Counted from the stretch's first letter, positions 35,017 to 45,066 are shown. The stretch is 64,000 bases of DNA from Eudoraea adriatica DSM 19308 (GCF_000382125.1 NZ_KB907549.1:460965-524964), one strand, 5' to 3'. Numbers and translations: made by a program. Notes: generated by a model not told the origin, from the sequence alone.

Positions 35017-36264
35017 CTAGAATTTTAAAATTTCTTTTTGCAACATCTGAAAAGCCTTGTGTACTGCTTTTTGCACGATTCTGGTTCGGTGATTTCCCAT
35101 GGTAAATTTTTCAACTAATACATCATTCGGAGTGGCAATTGCTATGTAAACTGTCCCAATAGGAGCATCCGAATCTCCTTTTAAAGGGCCTGCATTGCCC
35201 GTTGTTGCAACGGCAAAGTCTGACTTCAGCAATTCCCTGATATTTATAGCCATCGCTTTTGCAACTTCCGCACTTACTACAGACTTCTTTTTTATCAGCT
35301 CTTCAGGCACTTTAAGAATATCTATTTTGACCTGAGTGGCATAACCTACCACACTTCCCAAAAAATAAGCCGAGGCTCCCGGAATGGCAGTGAGTTGCTC
35401 TGCAATTTTACCTCCGGTAAAACTTTCAGCCGTGGCCAGGGTCATCTTCTTAGCAGTAAGTAATCCAGCAACTCCGGATTCTATGGATCCATCCTCCTCT
35501 TCGCCATAAATGATATCCCCGATTATGGCATACAATTTTTCCGTCTCACTTTTTACAGCCTTCTCTATGAGCATCTTGTCCGGCCCTTTAGCTGTCAATC
35601 GCAATCTTACTTTACCCAGATTAGGGAGATAGGCCAGTTTAACAAAAGACGGCAAATTGTCCTCCCAATCCTCTATTCTCGCAGCTATCGCACTTTCTCC
35701 CAGGCCATAAGTCATAATTGTCTTGTGGTAAATATGCGGACGATGGAAAGTAGCGGCAATCTTTGGTATAACGGCATTGCTCAAAAGATTTTTCATCTCA
35801 AAAGGTACTCCCGGAAGGGAAATAAAAGTGGCTTTTTCCGTAGTCATCCACATTCCCGGAGCCGTGCCATATTCATTGTGCAATACCTGAGCTTTAGACG
35901 GCACAAGGGCCTGATGCCTGTTGACATCCGAAATCGGGGTAGCAATATAATTTTTAAATAACTCTTCAATATGGGCTAATACCTGTTTGTCTTCAACCAG
36001 TTTATCGTCCAGATATTCACAAAGTGTACGTTTTGTTATATCATCCTTGGTTGGGCCTAAACCTCCGGTAATAATGATGATTTTTGCTCTTTTTTCGGCA
36101 TCTGAAAAAGCCTTGAGTATATGAGGCCTGTCATCCTGAACAGAAGTGATCTGGAACACAGAAACTCCTATCTTATTTAATTCGGCGGCAATAAAAGCAG
36201 AATTGGTATCTACTATTTGCCCTATCAGAATTTCATCGCCAATGGTAATAATTTCTGCTAACAT
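35017..36264 (-). CDS. cinA: CinA-family protein (nicotinamide-nucleotide amidase/ADP-ribose pyrophosphatase-like)
   Basis: The protein has 415 residues and two domains. The N-terminal MoCF/COG1058 domain (about 1-170) begins AEIITIGDEILIGQIVDTNS and has GGLGPTKDDITK. The C-terminal CinA domain (about 255-410) shows TLATAESFTGGKIAEQLTAIPGASAYFLGSVVGYA. Family members deamidate nicotinamide mononucleotide in pyridine-nucleotide recycling. The start overlaps the stop of the Hpt gene by 1 nt, so translation is probably coupled. Confidence 0.93.
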   Translation of the reverse strand: MLAEIITIGDEILIGQIVDTNSAFIAAELNKIGVSVFQITSVQDDRPHILKAFSDAEKRAKIIIITGGLGPTKDDITKRTLCEYLDDKLVEDKQVLAHIEELFKNYIATPISDVNRHQALVPSKAQVLHNEYGTAPGMWMTTEKATFISLPGVPFEMKNLLSNAVIPKIAATFHRPHIYHKTIMTYGLGESAIAARIEDWEDNLPSFVKLAYLPNLGKVRLRLTAKGPDKMLIEKAVKSETEKLYAIIGDIIYGEEEDGSIESGVAGLLTAKKMTLATAESFTGGKIAEQLTAIPGASAYFLGSVVGYATQVKIDILKVPEELIKKKSVVSAEVAKAMAINIRELLKSDFAVATTGNAGPLKGDSDAPIGTVYIAIATPNDVLVEKFTMGNHRTRIVQKAVHKAFQMLQKEILKF

Positions 36265-36602
36265 CAGAAATTGAAGTCCTTTTTAAGTTCAGAAACTACC
36301 TGCTGTATATCTTTTTTCAGTAGCGGGAACTTTTTTTCAATTTCATCTTTATTTGCGGAGCTTTTACCTAAAGTTTCAATGTCGAGAGCAACCTCTCTGC
36401 TTTGCTCCATGCCCAATAAATCTACATTGGGTTTTATTTTATGTGCCAGTTTATAAACGTTTTCATAATCCCCACTTTCAATGGCAGTTTCAAGATCTTC
36501 CAAATCCTGTGGTACTTCTTCAAGGAATACAGTAATAACGGAGTTTATGAAATCTTCATCCCCTTCGGCCATCTCATTAATTTTATCTAAACTGTAGATC
36601 AT
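36264..36602 (-). CDS. Histidine phosphotransfer (Hpt) domain protein
   Basis: The 112-residue single-domain protein has the phosphorylatable histidine His54 in VYKLAHKIKPNVDLLGM, within a predicted four-helix bundle. Free Hpt proteins relay phosphate between hybrid kinases and response regulators. No hybrid kinase lies nearby, so the partner is elsewhere. It starts right after a fumarylacetoacetate hydrolase-family gene and overlaps cinA by 1 nt. Confidence 0.9.
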   Translation of the reverse strand: MIYSLDKINEMAEGDEDFINSVITVFLEEVPQDLEDLETAIESGDYENVYKLAHKIKPNVDLLGMEQSREVALDIETLGKSSANKDEIEKKFPLLKKDIQQVVSELKKDFNF

Positions 36603-37214
36603 TTATTTAATTTTTACTGTGAGTAGTTCTTCCCCTTCAAGCGTACCGGAAAGGTAATCATTTGCACTTATTTTACCAACCCCGGCGGGAGTTCCGGTAA
36701 AAATAATATCTCCTTTTTTGAGCATAAAGTATTTGGATACATAGGAAATCAGGGAATCTATGCTCCAAAGCATTAAGCCTGTATTTCCCTGTTGAACCAG
36801 ATTACCATTTTTAAAAAGTGAAAAATTTAATTTGTTCAAATTTTCAAATTTATTCTTGTCAACCCATTTTCCAATTACAGCCGAACCATCAAATCCCTTT
36901 GAAATTTCCCAGGGAAGACCTTTTTCTTTCAACCGTGATTGCAGGTCCCTGGCTGTAAAATCTATCCCAAGTCCAATCTCGTTATAATACGTATGTGCAA
37001 ACTTCTCATTAATATGTTTCCCCACTTTTTTAATTTTCACCAGTACTTCTAATTCGTAATGAATTTCGTCTGAGAAATCCGGAATATAAAAATCCTGTTC
37101 CTTCGGAAGAACTGCAGAATCGGGTTTTATAAATATTACGGGATCTTTGGGCCTTTCATTGTCCAACTCCTCTATATGATCTACATAATTACGACCAATA
37201 CAAATAATTTTCAT
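36603..37214 (-). CDS. Fumarylacetoacetate hydrolase (FAH) family protein
   Basis: The 203-residue protein has the FAH core: MKIICIGRNYVDHIEEL, then metal-binding acidic residues in EIHYELEVLVKIKKVGKHI, GLGIDFTARDLQ and the C-terminal FTGTPAGVGKI. The size matches FAHD1-like enzymes, which act as acylpyruvate hydrolases or oxaloacetate decarboxylases. The exact substrate cannot be read from the sequence. It lies in a chain exonuclease-FAH-Hpt-cinA with gaps of 18 nt or less. Confidence 0.9.
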   Translation of the reverse strand: MKIICIGRNYVDHIEELDNERPKDPVIFIKPDSAVLPKEQDFYIPDFSDEIHYELEVLVKIKKVGKHINEKFAHTYYNEIGLGIDFTARDLQSRLKEKGLPWEISKGFDGSAVIGKWVDKNKFENLNKLNFSLFKNGNLVQQGNTGLMLWSIDSLISYVSKYFMLKKGDIIFTGTPAGVGKISANDYLSGTLEGEELLTVKIK

Positions 37215-37232
37215 CCGTAATTTCTGATTATT

Positions 37233-38009
37233 TTAGCTTAATTTATTATTAAGCTGACTTAGTTTTATCTGAGTAAGAACCTTTTTTGTGTAAAGTGGAA
37301 AATCCGCATTCAGGATCCATCCAAAATATCCCGGCTCCTGATCCAGGACCTGCAGCACTTTTTTGCCCTTGTGCTTCCCAAAGGAAAAAATTTCCTCATC
37401 GTCTTCATCAAAACTGATAAAGCCGGCAAAATCGGCAAATTTTCTATGTGTAGAGAATTCTGCCAGTTTCTTTACATTATTTTCCAATTCCGGATAACGA
37501 TCTAACTGGGAGAGTAGCACTTCATATGTAGCAATGGTGTCTGCTTCAGCACTATGGGCATCCGCTAAATCCTTATCACAATAAAATTTGTAGGCAGCTT
37601 CCAGGGTTCGTTTTTCCATCTTATGAAAGATGGTCTGCACATCTACAGATGACATGTTTTTTAAATCAAAATCAATCTCTGCACGAAGCATTTCTTCTGC
37701 CAGAAGCGGAATATCAAAGCGGTCCGAATTAAAGCCGGCCAGATCGCAGTCTTTTATTATGCTGTAAATTTCTTTGGCCAGCTCCTTAAAGGTAGGCTCA
37801 TTGGCTACTTTTTCATTAGAAATGCCATGAACTGCAATTACCTCATCGGGAATGGTCATTTCAGGATTAACCAGCCAGGTCCTGCCTTCTTTATTGCCAT
37901 TAGGATAAACTTTCAGGATAGAAATTTCAACAATGCGGTCTTTGGCCACATTGGTCCCCGTGGTTTCCAAATCGAAAAAACAGATGGGCTTGCTGAGTTT
38001 TAGTTCCAT
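37233..38009 (-). CDS. DnaQ-like 3 prime to 5 prime exonuclease
   Basis: The protein has 258 residues from ATG at 38009 (MELKLSKPICFFDLETTGT). The -7 box at 38025-38032 excludes an upstream ATG at 38081. DEDD-type motifs are visible: ExoI FFDLETTG, ExoII FNSDRFDIPLL, and ExoIII with HSAEADTIAT. The C-terminal part (about 190-250; IFSFGKHKGKKVLQVLDQEPGYFGWIL) is a putative quorum-type/DUF3820-like element common in flavobacterial exonucleases. It may serve in proofreading or DNA repair as a free nuclease. Confidence 0.9.
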   Translation of the reverse strand: MELKLSKPICFFDLETTGTNVAKDRIVEISILKVYPNGNKEGRTWLVNPEMTIPDEVIAVHGISNEKVANEPTFKELAKEIYSIIKDCDLAGFNSDRFDIPLLAEEMLRAEIDFDLKNMSSVDVQTIFHKMEKRTLEAAYKFYCDKDLADAHSAEADTIATYEVLLSQLDRYPELENNVKKLAEFSTHRKFADFAGFISFDEDDEEIFSFGKHKGKKVLQVLDQEPGYFGWILNADFPLYTKKVLTQIKLSQLNNKLS

Positions 38010-38024
38010 TTGTGAGGTTTTAGG

Positions 38025-38032
38025 CAAAGATA
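38025..38032 (-). promoter_or_regulatory. -7 element of the exonuclease gene
   Basis: On the minus strand TATCTTTG is an exact TAnnTTTG match, ending 15 nt before the ATG at 38009. It settles the start choice, since transcription would begin downstream of the alternative ATG at 38081. Confidence 0.6.
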
Positions 38033-38143
38033 GTTTATAAAACAGAGTTGAATCGTACTTAAATAGTTGGGATTTGTACAATTTTAGCTAAATGAGCGCA
38101 AATCAGGATATTTTCCTGAAGAATTAAAAAATTACTTCTACTT

Positions 38144-39499
38144 CTAAATCTCCCTATCCACATCCCAGGCTTCAAGATAGTCCGCAACCGTTTTAACGAA
38201 CATACCACCCAATGCGCCGTTTACAACCCGGTGATCATAACTGTGTGAAAGAAACATCTTGCTTCGGATCCCAATAAAATCCCCTTCCTCAGTTTCTATA
38301 ACAGCAGGCATTTTACGAATAGCCCCAAGTGCTAATATTGCAACCTGTGGCTGGTTTATGATAGGCGTTCCGAAAACACTTCCAAAAGAACCTACGTTGG
38401 TCACTGTATAGGTACCATCTTTTATTTCATCTGGTTTTAGTGCATTGTTTCTTGCCCTGTTCGCGAGGTCATTGACTACTTTGGCCATTCCAACCAAATT
38501 CAGCTGATCTGCATTTTTTATTACCGGTACTATCAGATTTCCATCGGGCAATGCCGCAGCCATTCCAATATTGATATTCTTTTTCCTTATCACGGTATCC
38601 CCTTCAACTGAAATGTTAACCATTGGATATTTTTTTAGGGCCTTGGCAACGGCCTCCATAAAAATTGGGGTAAAGGTTAATTTTTCGCCTTCACTTTTCT
38701 GGAATTCATCCTTAACCTTATTTCTCCATGCAACTACATTGGTAACATCTACTTCAATAAAACTCTGAACGTGAGCCGAAGTTGAGATACTCTCTATCAT
38801 ATGATGCGCAATGAGTTTACCCATTCTGGTCATTGGTATTAACTCATCTTCACCATTAGACTGCACCCTTGTAACCTGATGTGGCTCTGACCGAACAGTG
38901 GTTTGCTTTATTGCAGGTTCGGTTTCCTTAACCATGGTTACCGGGGGTTTTGAAACCGGAGTAATTTCAGGCTTGTCTTTATTAACATAGGCCAGGATGT
39001 CATTTTTGGTAACCCTGCCCTCTTTTCCAGTACCCTCTATTGCATCTAGTTCCTCCCTGGTTATGCCTTCTTCTCTGGCAATATTTTTAACAAGGGGCGA
39101 ATAGAACCTGGTAGTATCCGCTATACTTTGCGTGGCACTACCAACAAGTTCCTGAACATTTGCAACGTTTTCTTCTAAAACTGAAGCCTCCTGTGGAAGA
39201 ACTTCCGTAATTTCCTCTTTTTGTTCTGAATCAGCAATGTCCGCAACATCAGATCCGCCTTCCATTTCTATTACAGCTACAGTCTGTCCGACTTTTATAA
39301 CATCGTCTATTTCAAAAAGCTTTTCCAGCAACACTCCCTCAACTTCGCTGGGCACCTCAGAATCTACCTTATCCGTAGCAATTTCAAAAACCGCCTCATC
39401 CATTTCTATAGCATCGCCAACCTCCTTTAACCAGGCTGTTAAGGTTGCTTCAGCAACACTCTCACCCATTTGCGGCAATTTCAATTCAAACTTTGCCAT
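38144..39499 (-). CDS. 2-oxoacid dehydrogenase E2 component (dihydrolipoamide acyltransferase)
   Basis: The 451-residue protein has one lipoyl domain (about 1-78) with lipoyl-lysine Lys44 in ATDKVDSEVPS and a flexible linker. A peripheral subunit-binding domain (about 132-170; FYSPLVKNIAREEGITREELDAIEGTG) follows, then a catalytic acyltransferase domain (about 215-451) with the DHRVVNG motif (His423). The single lipoyl domain and DKVDSEVPSEVEG pattern favour a branched-chain 2-oxoacid or general E2 rather than the multi-lipoyl PdhC. E1 and E3 genes are not in this window. Confidence 0.9.
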   Translation of the reverse strand: MAKFELKLPQMGESVAEATLTAWLKEVGDAIEMDEAVFEIATDKVDSEVPSEVEGVLLEKLFEIDDVIKVGQTVAVIEMEGGSDVADIADSEQKEEITEVLPQEASVLEENVANVQELVGSATQSIADTTRFYSPLVKNIAREEGITREELDAIEGTGKEGRVTKNDILAYVNKDKPEITPVSKPPVTMVKETEPAIKQTTVRSEPHQVTRVQSNGEDELIPMTRMGKLIAHHMIESISTSAHVQSFIEVDVTNVVAWRNKVKDEFQKSEGEKLTFTPIFMEAVAKALKKYPMVNISVEGDTVIRKKNINIGMAAALPDGNLIVPVIKNADQLNLVGMAKVVNDLANRARNNALKPDEIKDGTYTVTNVGSFGSVFGTPIINQPQVAILALGAIRKMPAVIETEEGDFIGIRSKMFLSHSYDHRVVNGALGGMFVKTVADYLEAWDVDREI

Positions 39500-39536
39500 A
39501 TTATTATTTAAAGTGCTTTTTTGATTAAATATTTTG

Positions 39537-39544
39537 CAAAAATA
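39537..39544 (-). promoter_or_regulatory. -7 element of the E2 gene
   Basis: On the minus strand TATTTTTG is an exact TAnnTTTG match, 37 nt before the ATG at 39499. Confidence 0.5.
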
Positions 39545-39588
39545 CTAAAAAAACGTCCTTATTTTTAAATTTATTGTATCAATTATCT

Positions 39589-40209
39589 TTACGTAGCCTT
39601 TAAGGAACCTTCAAATGGAATTCTGTTAAGTATGCTTCTGCCCAGTGTAACTTCATCTGCATATTCCAATTCATCGCCTACCGAAATACCTCTCGCAATC
39701 GTAGATATTTTTACATCATAAGGTTTTAATTGCTTATAGATATAAAAATTGGTGGTATCGCCTTCCATGGTAGAGCTCAGGGCAAATATCAGTTCCTTTA
39801 TCCTATCCTGACTAACTTTTGTGATCAGAGAGGAAATAGTTAAATCCTGTGGACCAACGCCCTCCATCGGGGATATTTTGCCCCCAAGCACATGGTATAA
39901 CCCCATATATTGACCCGTGTTTTCAATGGCCATGACATCCCGAATATCCTCAACTACACATACCACATCCTGCTCCCTTTTTGGATTTGCACAAATTTGA
40001 CAAAGTTCAACATCCGAGATATTATGGCAATTTGAGCAAAATTTAATTTCCCCTCTGAGCGCCTGAAGCGAACGGGATAAATCTGAAGTTTGTTCCTCCG
40101 GCTGGTTTAAAAGGTGAAGTACTAACCGCAAAGCAGTTCGTTTACCAATTCCCGGCAACTGAGACATATGGTATACTGCATTTTCCAAGAGTTTAGATGA
40201 AAATTCCAT
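39589..40209 (-). CDS. recR: Recombination protein RecR
   Basis: The 206-residue protein has the helix-hairpin-helix start ([18 protein letters not shown]), a C4 zinc finger (Cys58, Cys61, Cys70, Cys73) and a Toprim domain ([36 protein letters not shown]). The C-terminal [22 protein letters not shown] block is conserved. RecR loads RecA with RecO at gaps. A -7 box lies only 5 nt before its ATG, so its mRNA is probably leaderless. Confidence 0.95.
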   Translation of the reverse strand: MEFSSKLLENAVYHMSQLPGIGKRTALRLVLHLLNQPEEQTSDLSRSLQALRGEIKFCSNCHNISDVELCQICANPKREQDVVCVVEDIRDVMAIENTGQYMGLYHVLGGKISPMEGVGPQDLTISSLITKVSQDRIKELIFALSSTMEGDTTNFYIYKQLKPYDVKISTIARGISVGDELEYADEVTLGRSILNRIPFEGSLKAT

Positions 40210-40214
40210 AAAGG

Positions 40215-40222
40215 CAAAATTA
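40215..40222 (-). promoter_or_regulatory. -7 element of recR, implying a leaderless mRNA
   Basis: On the minus strand TAATTTTG is an exact TAnnTTTG match. It ends 5 nt before the ATG at 40209, so transcription would begin at or next to the start codon. Confidence 0.5.
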
Positions 40223-40267
40223 CATAATGTTTTAAGTTTTTGTACTTTGCGCTAGTAATTTATTTTT

Positions 40268-41731
40268 ATGACAGCATCGCATATTCTGCTCCTTATTGGC
40301 GGTTATTTCTTCTTGCTATTGCTTATCTCCTACTTCACCGGAAAAAACGATTCCAATGCTGATTTTTTTAAGGCAGGAAAGCAATCACCCTGGTATTTGG
40401 TAGCATTTGGTATGATTGGTGCATCCTTATCCGGGGTTACTTTTATATCCGTGCCCGGCTGGGTAGAAAGCTCCCAATTCAGCTATATGCAGGTTGTTTT
40501 TGGGTATTTAGTGGGTTATTTTGTTGTTGCCTTTATACTTTTGCCAATCTATTATCGCTCAAATGTAACCTCCATTTACGAATACCTAAAGGAGCGTTTT
40601 GGAAACGTTAGTTATAAAATAGGGGCTTTGTCTTTCTTTGTCTCCAGGGTGTTGGGAGCCTCGTTCCGTCTTTTTCTGGTAGCCATTGTGCTGCAACAGT
40701 TTGTATTTGACGCCTGGAATGTTCCATTTGAAGTTACTGTGGTTTTATCTATCCTTTTAATTTGGATATATACTTTTCGGGGGGGGATTAAAACTATCGT
40801 TTGGACAGACACTTTGCAAACCCTGTTTATGTTATTATCTGTAGGCCTGTCTATCTACTTTATCAATGCAAAATTAGGCTGGAGCTTTACGGAGTATATT
40901 AATTCTGAGGAATTAAAGGAGTACAGCCAGGTATTATTTACAGATGATTTTTTTGCAAAAAACCACTTTATAAAATCCTTTCTGGGGGGCATGTTCATTA
41001 CTATTTGTATGACAGGACTGGATCAGGATATGATGCAGAAGAATTTAACCTGCAAGAATTTAAAAGATGCTCAGAAGAATATGGTTTCCTTCAGCCTTAT
41101 CCTTATTGTGGTAAATTTTGTTTTTCTGCTTTTGGGTGCATTGCTTTTTATTTTCGCGGCTAAATTTGATATCGCAACACCGCTAATGGATGGGGAACCC
41201 AAATCTGATCTCCTATTTCCTGAGATTGCATTAAACAGCGGTTTGGGTATAACCGTAGCCGTAACTTTTATGCTTGGGCTTATTGCGGCAGCCTACAGTA
41301 GCGCAGATAGTGCTCTTACTTCCCTGACCACTTCGTTTTGTGTAGATTTTCTGGGAATTGAAAAGAAACCGGCCAACCTTCAAAAAACAATAAGAAAAAA
41401 AACCCATGTCTGGATGAGTGTGCTCCTGATCCTAATGGTTATACTATTCAAATATGTTTTAGACAGGAATGTTATTGACGGCCTTTTAACGGTTGCAACC
41501 TTCACCTATGGCCCTTTGTTGGGCCTGTTTGCATTTGGAATCTTTACGCCTTATAAGATAAAAGACAACTACGTTTGGATTGTAGCAGGTGCTGCGGTTC
41601 TAATGGCAATTGGGATTTCGAATATTCCCCCTGTTTACCTGGGAGGATATGCCGTAGGTTATGAACTGTTGCCTGTTAACGGATTATTTACTTTTTTTGG
41701 ATTATATCTGATAAGAAAAAAACACGATTAG
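40268..41731 (+). CDS. Sodium:solute symporter (SSS family)
   Basis: The 487-residue inner-membrane protein has about 13 hydrophobic segments. Family marks include [34 protein letters not shown] near the front, [39 protein letters not shown] and [24 protein letters not shown] (the sodium-site serine/threonine-rich region). SSS carriers move sugars, amino acids or anions with sodium. The substrate is not deducible. It is divergent from recR across 58 nt and stands alone otherwise. Confidence 0.93.
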   Translation: MTASHILLLIGGYFFLLLLISYFTGKNDSNADFFKAGKQSPWYLVAFGMIGASLSGVTFISVPGWVESSQFSYMQVVFGYLVGYFVVAFILLPIYYRSNVTSIYEYLKERFGNVSYKIGALSFFVSRVLGASFRLFLVAIVLQQFVFDAWNVPFEVTVVLSILLIWIYTFRGGIKTIVWTDTLQTLFMLLSVGLSIYFINAKLGWSFTEYINSEELKEYSQVLFTDDFFAKNHFIKSFLGGMFITICMTGLDQDMMQKNLTCKNLKDAQKNMVSFSLILIVVNFVFLLLGALLFIFAAKFDIATPLMDGEPKSDLLFPEIALNSGLGITVAVTFMLGLIAAAYSSADSALTSLTTSFCVDFLGIEKKPANLQKTIRKKTHVWMSVLLILMVILFKYVLDRNVIDGLLTVATFTYGPLLGLFAFGIFTPYKIKDNYVWIVAGAAVLMAIGISNIPPVYLGGYAVGYELLPVNGLFTFFGLYLIRKKHD

Positions 41732-41803
41732 TGCTTTTCAATGATTGTTGCTTTTAGAAGCTCAAGGTCTTCAAGAAAAAAATAAATGCCTTTGCCCTAT
41801 TAT

Positions 41804-42163
41804 TTAATATTGATCTGTGGCTAATAACACTAAAGTACATGCCTCCTCCACCATGATTTCACTTTTTCGAAGGAGTGTATAGAATTCCGGGTTTTCGGTC
41901 CCGGGATTAAAAATCACCCTTTGCGGTTTAAGCTCAATGATTTGTTCGTAATACTCCTTTTGCCGTATGGCATTAAGATATAAGGTAATGGTATGAATGT
42001 TCTGAATTTTATTAAGATCTGTACCTATCTGTACATCTGCAACAGTACCCCCCCTGAGACCAAAAGCAGTAGTTTCAATTTTTTTTGACCGCAATTTATT
42101 TATGGCCAGATTACTGTAGCGATTCGGATTTAGGGAAGCCCCAAAAACAAGAGTAGTTTTCAT
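41804..42163 (-). CDS. CoA-binding domain protein
   Basis: The 119-residue protein has a single Rossmann-like CoA_binding_2 domain: the start TTLVFGASLNPNRYSNLAINKLRSK gives the nucleotide loop and serine. VADVQIGTDLNKIQNIHTITLYL and RVIFNPGTENPEFYTLLRKSEIMVEEACTLVLL complete the fold. Such small YccU-like proteins bind CoA or acyl-CoA, and their roles are unclear. It converges with the symporter gene. Confidence 0.88.
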   Translation of the reverse strand: MKTTLVFGASLNPNRYSNLAINKLRSKKIETTAFGLRGGTVADVQIGTDLNKIQNIHTITLYLNAIRQKEYYEQIIELKPQRVIFNPGTENPEFYTLLRKSEIMVEEACTLVLLATDQY

Positions 42164-42252
42164 AAAATAATTCCTGTTGCGTTAAAGTGTGTTAATGACT
42201 GTAACTTTTCAAATTATTATTCGTCTTTAAATAGTAACTCAAAGAATTAATT

Positions 42253-42340
42253 CGTTGTTGGTGCTATATTTTTATAGTTAATGGTTAGTGTTTAATATAG
42301 CTCATCAACGAAAGAAACCCCGACAATTTGGTCGGGGTTT
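42253..42340 (+). ncRNA. Candidate structured small RNA with its own terminator
   Basis: Between two divergent genes, cgttgttggtgctatat (from 42253) can pair imperfectly with atatagctcatcaacg (ending 42310), forming a long hairpin. Four nt later comes a strong intrinsic terminator (42315-42340). No gene on the plus strand upstream would need that terminator. The rest of the 390-base gap (42164-42553) shows no gene. Confidence 0.35.
42315..42340. terminator. Intrinsic terminator in a divergent intergenic region
   Basis: The 10-bp perfect stem aaaccccgac/gtcggggttt has a 6-nt loop and a following T-tract. It is flanked by divergent starts, so it serves neither neighbour. Confidence 0.75.
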
Positions 42341-42553
42341 TATTATTTCATTACAATAGGCCCATTGAAGGTATCCATTACCCTTAAAAAAGTTAATATA
42401 TTACTTGAATTTATTCAAATCAGATTCAAAAAAGGCTTAAAATAAAAACCAGTATTTGAGGCATGAATATATGTTAAAATCTTTATTCATGGTAACATTA
42501 CCCATCTATTGTCGTCATGTATGTATCATCAATCAATCACAATCACAAAGTTC

Positions 42554-45004
42554 ATGATCAAAAAAGTTCTAATCTACATCCTTCTATTAGGTGCGGTATA
42601 CCCGGCAAAAGCGGAAATATCTGATCCCGATATTGTATTTGGAAGCATTAGCGGAAGGGTAGTGGACAATATCCAGAATAAACCCGTTGCATACGCAGCA
42701 ATAGTTATAAAGCGGACTTCAGACAACACCACAATTACCGGTGGAATCACGGATAAAGACGGTATTTTTCAAATAAAAAAATTACCGGAAGGATCTTTTA
42801 TTGTAGAGGTTCAATTTATAGGCTTCAAATCGTTTATAAAGCAGATTACATTGTCTAAAGACAACCGCAATCCGGATTTAGGGATTATTTCCCTTGAAGA
42901 AGAAGCTGAAGAACTTGCAGGGGTCGAAATTGTGGCAGAGCGAACGACTATAGAACAACGTATAGATCGCAAAGTGGTAAATGTAGGCAAAGACCTTACC
43001 ACGGCCGGGGCCACCGCTTCTGATATAATGAATAATATTCCCTCAATTAACGTAGATCAGCAAACCGGACAACTCAGCATGAGGGGGAACTCAAATGTAA
43101 GGGTTATGGTAGATGGCAAACTTACCAATGTGCCCGTTGCACAATTATTAAGACAAATACCGTCAACTTCCATAAAGTCTATTGAATTAATTACTAATCC
43201 TTCGGCCAAATATAATCCTGATGGGATGAGTGGCATCATAAATATCATCCTTCACAAAAACTCAAATAATGGTTTTAACGGGAATCTGAATACTGGTCTA
43301 ACCGTAGGTCAGGAAGCAAAGTTCAACAGTTCAATCGATCTTAATTATAGAAATGGCAAGGTAAATGTGTATGGAAATTTCGGAAACAATATCGGCAAAT
43401 ATGTAAACGATGGATACATATTCAGAATAGACGAGAATTCTGAACAATTGTTTGATATTATAGATAACAGGAAATCTAATCTATTTAAAGTTGGAATGGA
43501 TTTTTATCTCAATGATAAAAACACCATTTCATTTTTCACAAACCAGAATTACTTTGATGGTAAAACTAACGGACAGACGCAGGTTACCTATTTTGATGAT
43601 CCACCGCTGAATACAAATCAAATATTCATAAATAAGAGTGATAATCACAGCCAGCAGTACAATTTTGACTATAAACTTGACTTTAATAAAGAAGGGCATA
43701 ACATTGAACTGGAAGTAGATTACAATAAGTTTACTGATGAAGAAAATGCCCAATTTAAATCGACCGGAAATACATTATTCCCCGATTATCAGGATTTTGT
43801 AGATACCAAAAGGGATCAAACTCTTGTAAACCTGGACTATGTAAATCCTTTGGATTCCATATCCAAACTTGAAGTTGGTCTGGAAGCAAGAATTTTTGAA
43901 ACCAATGTGGATTATTCCTCAACCGGACTTTCATATTCACCCGATGGAAGTATAATTCCAACTCCGGATACCGATTTTGTTTATGGCATGGACATTTACT
44001 CAGCCTATGCCAGTTTCGGACAGAATTATGATAAATGGGGGTACAAGGTTGGACTGCGTGTTGAAGACGTTGAGGTTAAAGCCGATACCAACCAGGTAAG
44101 GTCCTTTACGGATAAGTATACTGAATTATATCCTTCCGGTTTTGTCACCTATAGTCCAACAGATAAAAATCAGTTTCAATTTAGTTTTAGCAGGAGGGTA
44201 GACCGTCCGGGACTTACACAGGTGAATCCTATTCGAGAGTGGTCTACTCCTTTATTATCTTCATTTGGAAACCCAACACTTGTTCCTCAATTTACATTTT
44301 CTTATGAAATAAATTATACCAGACGCCTGAAGAATGGAAGCATAACATCAGGGATATTTTACAGGAATATTAAAGATGAAATTAACAGGGCTATTTTTGT
44401 AGACAGATTAGACCTGAACAAACTTATATTAACCTTTGACAATTTCGATGACACTTCCGCATATGGTATTGAGGTGTCAAGTAATTATAAACTGACTAAA
44501 TGGTGGAGTTTTAATGCCAGTTTTGACCTGTATTCGCAAACCCAGCGGGGAATTACCGAGAGCTTACAAAGTGATAATAATTCCGCAACAATAGATGACA
44601 TTGTTACCGAGGAAATTGAAGTGGAAAATACGGCCTGGAATTTTAGAATGAATAATAGTTTCAAGGCTGCCAAAAATTTAACTTTTCAACTATTTGGATT
44701 CTACAGAGGACAAAACAGGACCATACAGTTTGATGTAGAGCCCATGTATTTTGTGAATCTGGGTGCTCGTTACAATTTTGCCCAGGGCAAGGGTACTTTG
44801 AGTGTTAATTTCAATGACGTTTTTAATACAATGCGATTTGCAGCCAGCGGGGATAGGCCTTTTGCCCAGGTAGCCGAATTTAATTGGGAGAGCCAAACGG
44901 TCTTTGCAGGAATTTCATATCGCTTTGGAAGTGGAAAAAACAAAGCGGCTAAACGAAAAAGAAGAGATAGTAATACCAAGCAAGGGGGGGGTGGTATTTT
45001 ATAA
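42554..45004 (+). CDS. TonB-dependent receptor-like outer-membrane beta-barrel protein
   Basis: The protein has 816 residues from ATG at 42554, the start of a clean signal peptide (MIKKVLIYILLLGAVYPAKA); a frame extending to 42509 adds 15 residues in front of it. A carboxypeptidase-regulatory-like domain (about 32-110; GSISGRVVDNIQNKPVAYAAIVI) is followed by a plug (about 115-235; ASDIMNNIPSINVDQQTGQLSMRGNSNVRVMVDGK) and an OMP_b-brl_3-type barrel. The barrel ends VFAGISYRFGSGKNKAAKRKRR before a basic tail. There is no SusD partner gene next to it, so it is not a standard polysaccharide locus; substrate unknown. Confidence 0.9.
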   Translation: MIKKVLIYILLLGAVYPAKAEISDPDIVFGSISGRVVDNIQNKPVAYAAIVIKRTSDNTTITGGITDKDGIFQIKKLPEGSFIVEVQFIGFKSFIKQITLSKDNRNPDLGIISLEEEAEELAGVEIVAERTTIEQRIDRKVVNVGKDLTTAGATASDIMNNIPSINVDQQTGQLSMRGNSNVRVMVDGKLTNVPVAQLLRQIPSTSIKSIELITNPSAKYNPDGMSGIINIILHKNSNNGFNGNLNTGLTVGQEAKFNSSIDLNYRNGKVNVYGNFGNNIGKYVNDGYIFRIDENSEQLFDIIDNRKSNLFKVGMDFYLNDKNTISFFTNQNYFDGKTNGQTQVTYFDDPPLNTNQIFINKSDNHSQQYNFDYKLDFNKEGHNIELEVDYNKFTDEENAQFKSTGNTLFPDYQDFVDTKRDQTLVNLDYVNPLDSISKLEVGLEARIFETNVDYSSTGLSYSPDGSIIPTPDTDFVYGMDIYSAYASFGQNYDKWGYKVGLRVEDVEVKADTNQVRSFTDKYTELYPSGFVTYSPTDKNQFQFSFSRRVDRPGLTQVNPIREWSTPLLSSFGNPTLVPQFTFSYEINYTRRLKNGSITSGIFYRNIKDEINRAIFVDRLDLNKLILTFDNFDDTSAYGIEVSSNYKLTKWWSFNASFDLYSQTQRGITESLQSDNNSATIDDIVTEEIEVENTAWNFRMNNSFKAAKNLTFQLFGFYRGQNRTIQFDVEPMYFVNLGARYNFAQGKGTLSVNFNDVFNTMRFAASGDRPFAQVAEFNWESQTVFAGISYRFGSGKNKAAKRKRRDSNTKQGGGGIL

Positions 45005-45066
45005 ATATTAATTGATAAAATATTCGGAGTATTGGTTGGTTATCTCATGTAATATTTGTCAATTAA

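Noticed and set aside
38010-38081. N-terminal extension of the exonuclease to ATG 38081
   Set aside because: A perfect -7 element lies between this ATG and the one at 38009, and the extension is not like the exonuclease family.
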